Counted from the stretch's first letter, positions 27,136 to 37,783 are shown. The stretch is DNA of 64,000 bases from Aquaticitalea lipolytica (GCF_014641635.1 NZ_BMIC01000003.1:218759-282758), one strand, 5' to 3'. Program-made: numbers and translations. Notes: generated by a model not told the origin, from the letters alone.

Positions 27136-29082
27136 ATGAATTTTAAATTTTCAATATTTTTTTTGTCGCTGTTTATAACAGCAAATAGTCTTGCTCAAAA
27201 AAGCTCTGACGATGTTTTATTTACTGTTGATGACGAGCCTGTTAGTGCTACAGAGTTTGTTAGGGTTTATAATAAAAACTTAGATTTAGTTAAAGACGAA
27301 TCGCAAAAAGATGTAGATACTTATTTGCAATTATTTATTAATTATAAACTTAAAATTAAAGAAGCTAAACGTTTAGGTTTAGATACAATACCTACTTATA
27401 AAAGAGAGTTTTTAGGATACAAAAAGCAATTATCTAAAAACTACATGTCTGATTCTAATGTAACTGAAGCATTAATAAAAGAGGCTTACGACAGAATGGC
27501 TTACGATATAAAAGCTAAGCATGTATTAGTTAGAATTGATGAAAACGAAAAAGACACTCTTAATGTTTATAACCAATTAATCGATTTGCGCAAACGTGTT
27601 TTGAGTGAAGGGTTTGAAAAAGTTAAAAGTGAAGTTCATGATGGTGAGACGGTTTTTGCTGAAGATTTAGGTTATTTTTCAGCTTTTAAAATGGTTTATC
27701 CTTTCGAAAATGCTGCGTTTAGTACAAAAGTAGGAGAGATTTCTATGCCTTTTAGAACCCGATTTGGTTACCATATTGTTATTGTGGAAGATAAAAGACC
27801 TACACTTGGCGAAGTTACAGTTGAGCATATAATGATAATGAACAACCAAAAAGATAGTTTGGTTAATCCTGAAGTTCGTATAAATGAAATTTATAAAAAG
27901 ATTAATCAAGGTGAAAATTTTGAATCATTAGCAAAACAGTTTTCAGAAGATAAAAGTTCATCAGATAAAGGAGGTCTTCTTACTCCATTTACAGGAGGTC
28001 AATTAAGCTCACAAGAGTTTGAAAAAGTGGCGTTTAGCCTTAAAGAAAAAGGCGAAATATCTAAACCTTTTAAATCTAATTACGGTTGGCACATTATTAA
28101 GTTGATTAGTAAAGAAGGTTTGCAACCAATCGAAAAAATTAAAAATGAAGTAGAAAATAGAGTTAAAAGAGATTCACGCTCTAGCCTTATTAATGACGCT
28201 TTAGCTAGTAAGCTTAAAAAGCAATACGATGTGAAAGATAATGAGAAAGCATTAATTTATTTTGAATCTATTTTAACACCAAGTTATTTTTCTAGAGGCT
28301 GGATAGTGCCTTCTAATGTAGAAGCAAACAAAGAACTGTTTAAAGTTGGTAGTAAAACAGTATTGTATAGTGATTTTGCAAATCATTTAGCTGCAGTTCA
28401 AAAAGCTTATTTTGAAAAACAAATGGCATTTAGTGATATTATAAGAAAAGAGTATAAATCATATCAAGAAGCTGTAATATTAGCTTACCATGAAGAAAAT
28501 TTAGAGTTTGTAAATGAAGATTTTGCTCAAATTTTAAAAGAATATAGAGATGGGTTGTTATTGTTTGATTTAATGGAGAAAGAAGTGTGGAGTGCAGCAA
28601 TAAACGACAGCATTGGTCTAAAAACTTATTTTGAAAAAAATGCGTCTACTTATGTTTGGAATACTAGAGTAGATGTTGTTATTGCTACAGCGGCAAAACA
28701 AAAAGACATTGAAAAAGTTAAAGCCTTAATGAATAAAGATAAGTCTGATGAAGATATTAGTCAAGAATTAAACTCTGATAAAATCCAAAAGGTAATTTTT
28801 ACAAAAGGACTTATGGAGACCTCTAATCAATCATTACCAATTGATTTAGAACTTAAAGAAGGTGTTTCAAAAATTTATAATTATAATGATGCCTTTCATG
28901 TAATTTTAATTAATAGTATAAAACCAGCTTCAAATAAAACTTTTGATGAGGCAAAAGGAAAAGCAACTAGCGATTATCAAGGATTTATTGAAGAAAACTG
29001 GTTAAACACGTTAAATAATCGCTACAAAGTAATAGTGAATGAAGATGTATTAACTAAGGTGAAATCTCAAATTAAAAACTAA
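27136..29082 (+). CDS. Periplasmic peptidyl-prolyl isomerase with two parvulin domains
   Basis: A 648-residue exported protein (signal peptide to about residue 20, ANSLAQ). Two PpiC-type rotamase domains are visible, at about 128-225 (IKAKHVLVRID ... VGEISMPFRTRFGYHIVIVEDKRP) and 230-325 (TVEHIMIMNN ... EISKPFKSNYGWHIIKLISKE). An N-terminal SurA-like helical part precedes them and a long C-terminal helical region follows. Likely helps outer-membrane proteins fold. First gene of three related genes; the gap to the next is six bases. Confidence 0.88.
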   Translation: MNFKFSIFFLSLFITANSLAQKSSDDVLFTVDDEPVSATEFVRVYNKNLDLVKDESQKDVDTYLQLFINYKLKIKEAKRLGLDTIPTYKREFLGYKKQLSKNYMSDSNVTEALIKEAYDRMAYDIKAKHVLVRIDENEKDTLNVYNQLIDLRKRVLSEGFEKVKSEVHDGETVFAEDLGYFSAFKMVYPFENAAFSTKVGEISMPFRTRFGYHIVIVEDKRPTLGEVTVEHIMIMNNQKDSLVNPEVRINEIYKKINQGENFESLAKQFSEDKSSSDKGGLLTPFTGGQLSSQEFEKVAFSLKEKGEISKPFKSNYGWHIIKLISKEGLQPIEKIKNEVENRVKRDSRSSLINDALASKLKKQYDVKDNEKALIYFESILTPSYFSRGWIVPSNVEANKELFKVGSKTVLYSDFANHLAAVQKAYFEKQMAFSDIIRKEYKSYQEAVILAYHEENLEFVNEDFAQILKEYRDGLLLFDLMEKEVWSAAINDSIGLKTYFEKNASTYVWNTRVDVVIATAAKQKDIEKVKALMNKDKSDEDISQELNSDKIQKVIFTKGLMETSNQSLPIDLELKEGVSKIYNYNDAFHVILINSIKPASNKTFDEAKGKATSDYQGFIEENWLNTLNNRYKVIVNEDVLTKVKSQIKN

Positions 29083-29088
29083 ATTAAA

Positions 29089-29946
29089 TTGATTAAAAAA
29101 AGTCATATAACTATTCTTGTTTGCTTTTGTTCTTTATTATCATGTAATTTTTTTAAAGAATCAGATGATAGGATTCCTGTAGCGAGAGTAAACGATAATT
29201 ATTTATATGAAGATGATATTAAAGGTTTAGTGGCCGAAGGAACTTCACCAAAAGACAGTATACTTGTTGTAAACGGATTCATTACGCGTTGGGCAACTCA
29301 GCTATTATTAGTTGATGGTTCTGAGCGTAACTTACCAGAAGAGCAACAACAAGAATTTATTAAACTAGTAGAGCAGTATAAAAAAGACTTATTTACAAAA
29401 GCTTATTTAGAAGCATTAGTAAACAAAACAATGGATACATTGGTGACTCCAGAAGAGGCAAAAAAAGTTTACGAAACTAATAAAGAGACCTTTAAACTAA
29501 ACGAAGAGCTAATAAAATTCAGATATATAAATATTCCGCTAAATGCTCTTAATAAAGACGATATAGAAAATCGTTTTAAAAGATACACAAAAAAGGATAA
29601 GAAGTTTTTAGATTCTATCTCTGTGCAATTCAAATCTTATTCATTAAAGGATTCAACATGGATTAAGACTTCTCAAGTGATGCATAAAATTCCTGTAGTC
29701 AATGCAGAGAACAAAAAAGAACTGTTAAAAAAATCTAATTTTATACAACTCAAAGATTCTTTAAGCCTATATTTGATGCAAATTAATGATGTGTTATTGC
29801 AAAACGATTATGCGCCATTAGAGTACGTTAGACCTACCATAAATCAAATTATAATTAACAAAAGAAAATTAGAGTTAATAAAACAACTCGAAACTGATAT
29901 TACAAAAGATGCAATTAAAAACAATCAATTTGAAATTTACAACTAA
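29089..29946 (+). CDS. SurA-like lipoprotein without a rotamase domain
   Basis: A 285-residue lipoprotein: MIKKSHITILVCFCSLLSC with lipobox LLSC. Start is TTG at 29089, six bases after the previous stop; the next Met is too far in. The sequence IPVARVNDNYLYEDDIKGLVAEGTSP is the usual SurA/PpiC N-terminal helical segment, but no complete parvulin domain follows. It probably acts as a non-catalytic chaperone partner of its two neighbours. Its 3' end overlaps the following gene. Confidence 0.75.
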   Translation: MIKKSHITILVCFCSLLSCNFFKESDDRIPVARVNDNYLYEDDIKGLVAEGTSPKDSILVVNGFITRWATQLLLVDGSERNLPEEQQQEFIKLVEQYKKDLFTKAYLEALVNKTMDTLVTPEEAKKVYETNKETFKLNEELIKFRYINIPLNALNKDDIENRFKRYTKKDKKFLDSISVQFKSYSLKDSTWIKTSQVMHKIPVVNAENKKELLKKSNFIQLKDSLSLYLMQINDVLLQNDYAPLEYVRPTINQIIINKRKLELIKQLETDITKDAIKNNQFEIYN

Positions 29947-31360
29947 CACTAAGTTAGCACTTACATTATTAACGCTTTTAAGTTTTAATATTAATTCGGC
30001 TCAAGAAGTTATTGAAGACAAAGTTGAAGCTAAATCAAAAAAAGACACTACAATTAATAGTAACCAACGTGTTAAAATAGATGGTGTTATTGGAGTTGTT
30101 GGAGATTATGTAATATTAGATTCTGATATTGATAAAGAATTTATTCAATTAAAGGCTAGAGGAGTTTCAACTGCAGATATTACACGTTGCCAATTATTTG
30201 GTAAATTATTAGAAGATAAATTGTACGCACATAATGCAATACAAGATAGTATTACAGTAAATGAGCTAGAAATACGCTCTAATATTGATCAACAAATTAA
30301 TGCCTTCTTACAAGAAACAAATGGTTCAATGGATGAGCTTTTAAAATTTTATAATAAAGATACAGAGCAAAGTTTGCGTGAAGAAATGTTTGAAATCAAT
30401 AGAGATGGAAAACTTGCGGCAGATATGCAACGTAAAATTGTTGAAGATATTGAAGTAACTCCAGAAGAAGTTAGAGAATACTTTAATAGCATACCAAAAG
30501 ACGAACGTCCAATATTTGGTACAGAACTAAAAGTTGCACAAATTGTAATTATCCCAAAAGTATCTGAAGAAGAAAAGAAAAAAGTTGTAGATAGACTAAA
30601 ATCTTTTAAAGCTGATATTATTGAAAATGGAGCTAGCTTTGTTTCTAAAGCGGTATTGTACTCTGATGATATAGCTTCAAGAAAAGATGGTGGAATGTAT
30701 ACACTTAATAGAAAACGACCACAAATGGTTAAAGAGTTTAGAGATGTTGCTTTCTCATTAGAAGAAGGCGAAATTTCAGAACCATTTGAAACAGATTTTG
30801 GATACCATATTATCTTACTAGAAAAAATTAGAGGACAAGAATATGATGTTCGTCATATATTACTTCGTCCAGAAGTAACACAAGCGTCAATTAATGAGGC
30901 AAAAGAAAAAATCAATACTATAAGACAACGTGTTATTGATGGAGAAATTACTTTTTCTGATGCAGCAAGACAGTTTAGTGACGAAAAAGAAACTAGAAAT
31001 GATGGAGGACAATTAATCAACCCTCGTACTCAAGATTACAGTTTTGAGTTAACAAAAATGGATCCTGAATTATATTCTCAAATACAAAATCTTAAAGACA
31101 ATGAGTTGAGTTTAGTGCTTCAAGATGAAGATAGAATTAACAGAATAAAGTTTAAAATACTTACAGTTACTGATAGAATAGATGAGCATGAGGCAAATTT
31201 TGCTAGAGATTATTTAAAAATTAAAAACTTAGCAGAACAAGATAAACAGTTTAAAGAAATTGAAAAGTGGCAAAACGAAAAAATTAAAGATACTTACATC
31301 AATATAAATGGTGAGTATAGAGATTGCGTTTTTAATAGTAACTGGTTAAAAAAAGAATAA
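29909..31360 (+). CDS. SurA-like periplasmic chaperone with two parvulin domains
   Basis: A 483-residue protein. The ATG at 29909 overlaps the previous gene by 38 bases; a TTG at 29930 gives a cleaner signal peptide (MKFTTNTKLALTLLTLLSFNINSAQ) and is equally likely. A SurA N-terminal domain (about 55-190: IDGVIGVVGDYVILDSDIDKEF) is followed by rotamase domain 1 (about 205-310, LKVAQIVIIPK to DFGYHIILLEKI) and domain 2 (about 313-410, YDVRHILLRPEVTQA to IQNLKDNELSLVLQ). SurA delivers beta-barrel proteins to the BAM complex. Third gene of the cluster; moxR follows after three bases. Confidence 0.9.
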   Translation: MQLKTINLKFTTNTKLALTLLTLLSFNINSAQEVIEDKVEAKSKKDTTINSNQRVKIDGVIGVVGDYVILDSDIDKEFIQLKARGVSTADITRCQLFGKLLEDKLYAHNAIQDSITVNELEIRSNIDQQINAFLQETNGSMDELLKFYNKDTEQSLREEMFEINRDGKLAADMQRKIVEDIEVTPEEVREYFNSIPKDERPIFGTELKVAQIVIIPKVSEEEKKKVVDRLKSFKADIIENGASFVSKAVLYSDDIASRKDGGMYTLNRKRPQMVKEFRDVAFSLEEGEISEPFETDFGYHIILLEKIRGQEYDVRHILLRPEVTQASINEAKEKINTIRQRVIDGEITFSDAARQFSDEKETRNDGGQLINPRTQDYSFELTKMDPELYSQIQNLKDNELSLVLQDEDRINRIKFKILTVTDRIDEHEANFARDYLKIKNLAEQDKQFKEIEKWQNEKIKDTYININGEYRDCVFNSNWLKKE

Positions 31361-31363
31361 TAT

Positions 31364-32317
31364 ATGTCTGATGTAGCAGCTGTAGAACAGTTTGTAAATA
31401 AATATAAAAGTTTAAAAAACGAAGTAGCTAAAGTAATTGTTGGTCAAGATGAGGTAGTAAATCAAATCCTTATTTCAATATTTTCTGGTGGTCATGCCTT
31501 ATTAATTGGTGTTCCTGGTTTAGCAAAAACGTTAATGGTTAACACCATTGCACAAGCTTTAGGTTTAGATTTCAAACGTATACAGTTTACTCCAGATTTA
31601 ATGCCTAGCGATATATTAGGTAGTGAAATTTTAGACGAAAATAGACACTTTAAGTTTATAAAAGGACCAATATTTGCCAATATTATTCTGGCAGACGAGA
31701 TTAACAGAACACCTCCAAAAACTCAAGCAGCATTATTAGAAGCTATGCAAGAGAGAGCTGTAACTGTTGCTGGTCATCATTACCAATTAAGTTTACCATA
31801 TTTTGTATTAGCAACACAAAACCCAATTGAGCAAGAAGGGACTTATCCATTACCAGAAGCACAATTAGACCGTTTTATGTTTGCTATAAATTTAGATTAC
31901 CCTTCATTTACTGAAGAAGTACAAGTTGTTAAATCGACTACAACAGATGTGCAAGCAACAGTAAATCCATTATTTTCTGCACAAGAGATTATAGATTTTC
32001 AAAAATTAATTCGTCGTATTCCAGTTGCTGATAATGTTATAGAGTATGCTGTGACTATGGTTAGCAAAACACGTCCTAATGGAACAACAGCTCCAGATTT
32101 AGTAAAAGAGTTTGTTGATTGGGGAGCAGGACCAAGAGCTTCGCAAAACTTAATTCTTGCAGCAAAAACTCATGCTGCAATTAATGGTAAATTTTCTCCT
32201 GATATCGAAAATGTGCAAGCCGTTGCTAGCGGAATACTTCGTCATAGAATTATTAAAAACTACAAAGCTGAAGCCGAAGGTATTTCAGACGATCAGATAA
32301 TTAAGAGTTTATTCTAA
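31364..32317 (+). CDS. MoxR-family AAA+ ATPase
   Basis: A 317-residue cytoplasmic ATPase. Walker A is GVPGLAKT (about 47-54), Walker B IILADEINR (about 107), sensor 1 ATQNP, and the Arg finger region LDRFMF; the C-terminal lid is at about 215-315. MoxR proteins act as chaperones that activate other complexes, often with VWA-domain partners, but none follows here. Three bases after the SurA-like gene, so probably part of the same operon. Its last four bases overlap the convergent SCO1-like gene. Confidence 0.9.
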   Translation: MSDVAAVEQFVNKYKSLKNEVAKVIVGQDEVVNQILISIFSGGHALLIGVPGLAKTLMVNTIAQALGLDFKRIQFTPDLMPSDILGSEILDENRHFKFIKGPIFANIILADEINRTPPKTQAALLEAMQERAVTVAGHHYQLSLPYFVLATQNPIEQEGTYPLPEAQLDRFMFAINLDYPSFTEEVQVVKSTTTDVQATVNPLFSAQEIIDFQKLIRRIPVADNVIEYAVTMVSKTRPNGTTAPDLVKEFVDWGAGPRASQNLILAAKTHAAINGKFSPDIENVQAVASGILRHRIIKNYKAEAEGISDDQIIKSLF

Positions 32318-32895
32318 TTCAATAATATATTAATATCTTTTTTTAGTCGCTCTACATCTGTAGCAGCTAAAATATTATAAAACCCTCTTATTTGTTGTTC
32401 TCTATCAACTAGTGTAACATAACTACTATGGTAAAAATCTGTACCATCTTGGTTAGGTTTAAAGTTAGTCATGTAAAGTTCTGCTTGTAGCTTAGTGTTA
32501 TCAACTGTTGAACGTAAAAACTGCCATTTGCTAGATTTAATTCCTGTAGCTTCCTGATAGTCTTTTAATATAAGAGCAGTATCATTTTCTGGATCGATAG
32601 TATGAGAAATTATTATAAAATCATTTTCGTTTTTAAATGTTTCTGCAATATCTATTAGTTGTAATCGCATAGGAGGACAAATACTTGGGCAGCGTGTAAA
32701 GAAAAAGTTAGCAATGAAAACTTTATCAGAAACTTTAAAGTCTTCATCTAACTGATTTGTAAACTCTTTGTAATTTATAGTATAGTATGATTTGTTTCCA
32801 GAACCATCAATTTTATAACTTAAAACTGGTAAGTTTTTATCATTACTATTACAACTAACTAAAAAATAAAAACAAAAAAGTAAAACTATTTTCAT
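32314..32895 (-). CDS. SCO1/SenC-like copper chaperone lipoprotein
   Basis: A 193-residue lipoprotein (MKIVLLFCFYFLVSC, Cys15). Residues 40-190 form the thioredoxin-like SCO fold. Copper ligands are present: CxxxC at Cys69/Cys73 (FTRCPSICPPM) and His156 (FYHSSYVTLVD). SCO proteins deliver copper to CuA of cytochrome oxidase or act as thiol reductases. Its start codon overlaps the stop of the upstream gene (TAATG), so it is translationally coupled to the possibly copper-binding protein at 32895-34043. Confidence 0.9.
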   Translation of the reverse strand: MKIVLLFCFYFLVSCNSNDKNLPVLSYKIDGSGNKSYYTINYKEFTNQLDEDFKVSDKVFIANFFFTRCPSICPPMRLQLIDIAETFKNENDFIIISHTIDPENDTALILKDYQEATGIKSSKWQFLRSTVDNTKLQAELYMTNFKPNQDGTDFYHSSYVTLVDREQQIRGFYNILAATDVERLKKDINILLN

Positions 32896-34043
32896 TATTG
32901 AGCAGGATTATAGCTTTTTAATTTTTTGTCCATTTCCTTATCGTATAAAAATACAAACATACTAGCCATCATATCTTGATTTGTTTTTGTTGTATTATTT
33001 ACTGTTAGTACTAACTCATAATCATGATCTGGATAGAGCATAATACCTTCTTTACTAGAAAAATGAGTTACTTTTTTAAGACCAATTTTGTCAATATAAT
33101 TTTCTGCTTTAGAAATAAATAAAGTTGAATCCAACGTTTTGTCTCTAAATGCTAGAGTTTCAGCAAAAGGATGTAAATGCGTTGCTATATGATGCATTGT
33201 TGTATTGTCTTTAAGCTGTAATTGATGAGTAATGTCATATTTGTACATTTCTTTTCCAGGGAAAACCACCCAATGTCCAGATAGACTTTCTCCATTATTA
33301 TTTGTATAACTGTGGTTTTTAGTTTCAACAGGAAGGCACATGTTTGGATTGTTTTCTGTCAATCCTTCAAATGGATTTTCACTATTATATGGTAACATCA
33401 CAAAAACCGTTTTACTCATTAAAGGTTTCATAGTGTTGTTATGTTTTTTGAATCCAATATTTATTTCATGCTTTAAAGAAAACGGTTCGGTTTTAATATT
33501 GTGGTTTAGAGTTTGTGTGGCTAAAAATAAATTTTCATTTGTAAAAACAGGAAATCCATACCCTTCAGGAAAGGCATATTGCTCAATACCATTGCTCATC
33601 GATGTTAATCTAGGGTATTGTTCTCCAATTCGGTTATTAAGATTCCAACGCGAATAGTGTTCACCATCATAAAAATCTACATTAGTATGACAAACATAAT
33701 CGTTTGAAAGCTGGTCAATTTCATTAGTGCTAATTGCCTTTGTCTCAAAAGATGTTATCCAAACCAATTCGTTTTTTTTATAATCTAACTGAAAAGAGCT
33801 CATCACTTTTGGCCCTTCCATAGATTTGTAAATATTGTCAATAACGAAGGTTGGAGTAATTAATGAGATAGAAGAGTCTGTACTGTTAATATTCCAAGTA
33901 TTATCAACCAATCCAAGCTTATGGTTTATCTGTGTTTTAACAATAGCTTTATGTCTGTTAGGTAGATTTAGATAGTAAATTCCACCAACACAAATTGCTA
34001 AAAGCAATAATAAAACTGAATATTTTAGTACATTAGTCTTCAC
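32895..34043 (-). CDS. Membrane-anchored protein of unknown function, possibly copper-binding
   Basis: A 382-residue protein with one N-terminal membrane anchor (about 7-27, YSVLLLLLAICVGGIYYL). The body is beta-rich, and MHHIATHLHPFAETL (about 283-297) has a dense His cluster; CHTNVDFYDGEHYSRW and QDMMASMFVFLYD add His and Met residues. The pattern recalls the peptidylglycine-monooxygenase fold, in which His and Met bind copper; that is inference, as no full signature is recognised. Cotranscribed with the SCO1-like chaperone, which favours a copper link. Confidence 0.6.
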   Translation of the reverse strand: MKTNVLKYSVLLLLLAICVGGIYYLNLPNRHKAIVKTQINHKLGLVDNTWNINSTDSSISLITPTFVIDNIYKSMEGPKVMSSFQLDYKKNELVWITSFETKAISTNEIDQLSNDYVCHTNVDFYDGEHYSRWNLNNRIGEQYPRLTSMSNGIEQYAFPEGYGFPVFTNENLFLATQTLNHNIKTEPFSLKHEINIGFKKHNNTMKPLMSKTVFVMLPYNSENPFEGLTENNPNMCLPVETKNHSYTNNNGESLSGHWVVFPGKEMYKYDITHQLQLKDNTTMHHIATHLHPFAETLAFRDKTLDSTLFISKAENYIDKIGLKKVTHFSSKEGIMLYPDHDYELVLTVNNTTKTNQDMMASMFVFLYDKEMDKKLKSYNPAQ

Positions 34044-34065
34044 ACATTAAAAGTACTATTTTTTT

Positions 34066-35202
34066 ATGCAAATAAATTATGACAAACGAATTTTTGGTTT
34101 AGACTTAATGCGAGCTGTGGCAATAATTTTAGTAGTGTTTTCTCATATTACTTGGATTATACCAAAAACCAAGGGATTCATTCCAGATTTAATGAGTATA
34201 GCTGGAGTTATTGGCGTAGAAATATTTTTTGTGCTTAGTGGGTTTTTAATAGGACGAATAATTTATAACTTATATCAGTCTGAAGATTTTAGTTTTAAAA
34301 GCGTGTCTTACTTTTGGGTTAGACGTTGGTTTAGAACCCTTCCTAACTATTATTTAGCTTTAATACTAAATATTGGAATTGCAATTTATATAGGAATAAA
34401 ATTACCTGAAGCACTATGGCAATATGTGTTTTTTATTCAAAATTTTGCTTGGGAAACACCCTCGTTATTTATAGAGTCCTGGAGCTTGTCAATTGAAGAA
34501 TTTGCATACATTATTGGTCCATTATTACTTTATTGCACTTTGTTTATAAAGACAAAATTATCAAAGGATAAGTTGTTCTTATATATAACACTTTTGATAA
34601 TTATGCTATTTACAATTACAAAATTGATTTATAGTTTAAATGACCATACAAGAAGCATGGTGTATTGGAATGCTAATTTAAAAGCCGTTGTTATTTATAG
34701 AATAGATGCAATTTACTTTGGTGTTTTCGCCGCATTTATTTCTATAGTTAGACCAAATTTTTGGAAGCATATAAAATACTTAGCGTTTTTTTTAGGCGCT
34801 GTAATATTTTTAGGATTAAATGCTATTATACCAATTAAAAGACTTTTTATTGAATCTTATCCAATGTTTTGGAATGTTTGGTATTTACCAATAAATACAA
34901 TAGCTATAATGCTTACTCTGCCATTATTTAGTCAGATAAATTCAGCTACCAAGTTAATATTAAAGCCTATAACCTATATTAGTCTTATTTCTTATGCAAT
35001 GTATGTTTTACATTACTCAATAATACTGCAACTACTTAAATATTATTTACCATCAGATGATTTGCCAAAATTTGATAGTATCATTTATGTAATAGTCTAT
35101 TTATCTATGACCATTTTTTTATCGTACTTAGTTTACAGATTTTATGAAAAGCCTATGACAGATTTAAGAGATTCTTCTGTAATTAAGAATAAATTTAAAT
35201 AG
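34066..35202 (+). CDS. Acyltransferase 3 family membrane protein (OafA/YrhL type)
   Basis: A 378-residue inner-membrane protein with about ten helices. RIFGLDLMRAVAIILVVFSHITW (about 8-30) carries the conserved Arg and the catalytic His of the acyltransferase 3 family, and GVEIFFVLSGFLIGRIIY is the second signature. These proteins transfer acetyl or other acyl groups onto cell-surface polysaccharide or lipids. No polysaccharide genes lie nearby; divergent from the copper pair with a 22-base gap. Confidence 0.88.
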   Translation: MQINYDKRIFGLDLMRAVAIILVVFSHITWIIPKTKGFIPDLMSIAGVIGVEIFFVLSGFLIGRIIYNLYQSEDFSFKSVSYFWVRRWFRTLPNYYLALILNIGIAIYIGIKLPEALWQYVFFIQNFAWETPSLFIESWSLSIEEFAYIIGPLLLYCTLFIKTKLSKDKLFLYITLLIIMLFTITKLIYSLNDHTRSMVYWNANLKAVVIYRIDAIYFGVFAAFISIVRPNFWKHIKYLAFFLGAVIFLGLNAIIPIKRLFIESYPMFWNVWYLPINTIAIMLTLPLFSQINSATKLILKPITYISLISYAMYVLHYSIILQLLKYYLPSDDLPKFDSIIYVIVYLSMTIFLSYLVYRFYEKPMTDLRDSSVIKNKFK

Positions 35203-35343
35203 ATTTATTTTGTTAATTTATTATTTTATTCTATAAAAAATTATGAAATATCTAAAAATACAATGAAAAACAAATCATTCTTTGAATTATATTCATCAAT
35301 TTTTAGATTTTGTTACACATTTTTAAATATGATTAAAAATTTG

Positions 35344-35351
35344 TAATTTTG
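35344..35351 (+). promoter_or_regulatory. -7 promoter box upstream of aconitase
   Basis: TAATTTTG matches TAnnTTTG, 41 bases before the ATG. No TTG at a suitable distance was found. The preceding 190-base gap otherwise holds only AT-rich sequence. Confidence 0.4.
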
Positions 35352-35392
35352 CAACACATTAAAAACAAATATTCATCCTTTAAATAAAACTT

Positions 35393-37657
35393 ATGGCATT
35401 TGACATTGATATGATTAAGAAAGTGTATTCAACTATGGCTGAACGTGTAGATAAAGCACGAGAAGTAGTAGGTAAACCTTTAACGCTTTCTGAAAAGATT
35501 TTATACTCGCATCTTTGGGATGGAAATCCAACAACAGCTTATGTAAGAGGTAAAGATTATGTTGATTTTGCTCCAGACAGAATTGCTTGTCAGGATGCTA
35601 CTGCACAAATGGCTTTATTGCAATTTATGCAAGCAGGGAAGGCTAAAGTTGCAGTTCCTACAACAGTACATTGCGATCACTTAATTCAAGCAAAGCAAGG
35701 TGCAGCAGCAGATTTAAAGCGTGCTAATGAAACTAGTAATGAAGTTTTCGATTTCTTAGCATCAGTATCAAATAAATATGGAATAGGTTTCTGGAAGCCA
35801 GGAGCAGGAATTATTCACCAAGTAGTTCTAGAAAACTACGCATTTCCTGGAGGAATGATGATTGGTACAGATTCTCATACTGTAAATGCTGGAGGATTAG
35901 GAATGGTTGCCATTGGAGTAGGTGGAGCAGATGCTGTTGATGTTATGGCTGGAATGGCTTGGGAATTAAAATTTCCAAAACTTATTGGTGTTAAATTAAC
36001 AGGAAAACTTAATGGCTGGACGTCTGCAAAGGATGTTATTCTTAAAGTTGCTGGTATTTTAACTGTAAAAGGTGGTACTGGAGCTATAGTTGAATATTTT
36101 GGAGAAGGTGCTAAAAACTTATCTTGTACAGGAAAAGGTACTATTTGTAATATGGGAGCAGAAATTGGTGCTACCACATCTACATTTGGTTATGATGCTT
36201 CAATGGAACGCTACTTACGCGCTACAGATAGAGCTGAAATAGCTGACGAAGCAAATAAAATAAAAGAATACCTAACAGCTGATGCTGAAGTGTATGCTAA
36301 TCCTGAAGCTTATTTTGATCAGGTTATTGAAATTGATTTAGATACTTTACGTCCACATCTTAATGGACCTTTTACACCAGATTTGGCAACACCAGTTGGA
36401 GAGTTAGGACCTAAAGCTAAAGCAAATGGTTGGCCAATTAAAGTAGATTGGGGACTTATTGGTTCTTGTACTAATAGTTCTTATGAAGATTTAACTCGTG
36501 CAGCTTCAATTGCTAAACAGGCAGTAGATAAAAAAATAAAAGCAAAATCTGATTTTGGAATTAATCCTGGTTCTGAACAAATTCGTTTTACGGCAGAGCG
36601 TGATGGGATTCTTAAAATATTTGAAGATTTAGATGCCACTATATTTACAAACGCATGTGGACCATGTATTGGTCAATGGGATAGGAGCGATTTAAAAGGC
36701 GATGAGAAAAATACGATTGTACATTCGTTTAATAGAAATTTCTCAAAGCGTGCTGATGGTAATCCTAATACTCATGCATTTGTTGGTTCGCCAGAAATGG
36801 TTGCTGCAATCGCAATTTCTGGACGTTTAGATTTTGATCCAATGAATGACACTTTACTAAACGAAGATGGAATTGAAGTAAAATTAGATGAGCCTAAAGG
36901 CTTAGAATTACCTCCATTAGGATTCGCAGTTGAAGATGCTGGTTACGTTGAGCCTATTGCAGATGGTAGTAAAGTAGATGTTTCTGTCAGCCCAACTTCT
37001 GAAAGACTTCAATTGCTAACGCCTTTTGAGCCAATCGGAAATGAAATTAAAGGTGCAAAATTATTGATAAAAGCATTTGGTAAATGTACAACAGACCATA
37101 TTTCTATGGCAGGACCTTGGTTACGCTTTAGAGGGCATTTAGATAATATATCTAACAATATGCTAATTGGCGCTGTAAATGCTTACAATAAGAAAACAAA
37201 CTTTGTAAAAAACCAATTAACTGGTGATTATGAAGGTGTTCCTGATGTGGCTCGTGCTTATAAAGCTAAAGGCATTAAATCTATAGTAGTTGGAGATCAC
37301 AACTATGGTGAAGGATCTTCTCGTGAACATGCTGCAATGGAACCTAGACATTTAGGTGTAGCTGCAGTTTTAGTAAAATCGTTTGCACGTATTCACGAAA
37401 CAAACCTTAAAAAACAAGGAATGTTAGGTTTAACTTTTGCAAATGAGAATGACTATGATAAAATACAAGAAGATGATACTATTAACTTCTTAGATTTAAA
37501 TGAATTTTCGCCAGGAAAACCTCTTAAATTAGAGTTTTTACATAAAGATGGAAGTAAAGATGTAATTGTTGCAAACCATACTTATAATCAATCACAAATA
37601 GATTGGTTTAATGAAGGTTCTGCATTAAATTTAATTAAGAAAGAGAATGCATCTTAA
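35393..37657 (+). CDS. Aconitate hydratase (mitochondrial-type)
   Basis: A 754-residue 4Fe-4S enzyme that interconverts citrate and isocitrate in the TCA cycle. Cluster ligands are the Cys in [13 protein letters not shown] (about residue 360) and the pair in [12 protein letters not shown] (about 425). [28 protein letters not shown] and the C-terminal swivel domain motif [19 protein letters not shown] are clear. At 754 residues it belongs with mitochondrial-type aconitases, not the 850-900 residue AcnA/AcnB. Monocistronic with terminator. Confidence 0.95.
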   Translation: MAFDIDMIKKVYSTMAERVDKAREVVGKPLTLSEKILYSHLWDGNPTTAYVRGKDYVDFAPDRIACQDATAQMALLQFMQAGKAKVAVPTTVHCDHLIQAKQGAAADLKRANETSNEVFDFLASVSNKYGIGFWKPGAGIIHQVVLENYAFPGGMMIGTDSHTVNAGGLGMVAIGVGGADAVDVMAGMAWELKFPKLIGVKLTGKLNGWTSAKDVILKVAGILTVKGGTGAIVEYFGEGAKNLSCTGKGTICNMGAEIGATTSTFGYDASMERYLRATDRAEIADEANKIKEYLTADAEVYANPEAYFDQVIEIDLDTLRPHLNGPFTPDLATPVGELGPKAKANGWPIKVDWGLIGSCTNSSYEDLTRAASIAKQAVDKKIKAKSDFGINPGSEQIRFTAERDGILKIFEDLDATIFTNACGPCIGQWDRSDLKGDEKNTIVHSFNRNFSKRADGNPNTHAFVGSPEMVAAIAISGRLDFDPMNDTLLNEDGIEVKLDEPKGLELPPLGFAVEDAGYVEPIADGSKVDVSVSPTSERLQLLTPFEPIGNEIKGAKLLIKAFGKCTTDHISMAGPWLRFRGHLDNISNNMLIGAVNAYNKKTNFVKNQLTGDYEGVPDVARAYKAKGIKSIVVGDHNYGEGSSREHAAMEPRHLGVAAVLVKSFARIHETNLKKQGMLGLTFANENDYDKIQEDDTINFLDLNEFSPGKPLKLEFLHKDGSKDVIVANHTYNQSQIDWFNEGSALNLIKKENAS

Positions 37658-37682
37658 TTTAAAGATGTAAACTATAAATAAG

Positions 37683-37711
37683 AAACTCCTGAGAAATCAG
37701 GAGTTTTTTTT
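37683..37711 (+). terminator. Rho-independent terminator after aconitase
   Basis: AAACTCCTGA (37683-37692), GAAA tetraloop, TCAGGAGTTT (37697-37706), then T-run. Confidence 0.92.
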
Positions 37712-37783
37712 ATGAATACATGTAAGTAAAACAAAGAGTTTTCGACTTTTTTACTACTAACAAAAACAAAAACAAAACTCATA

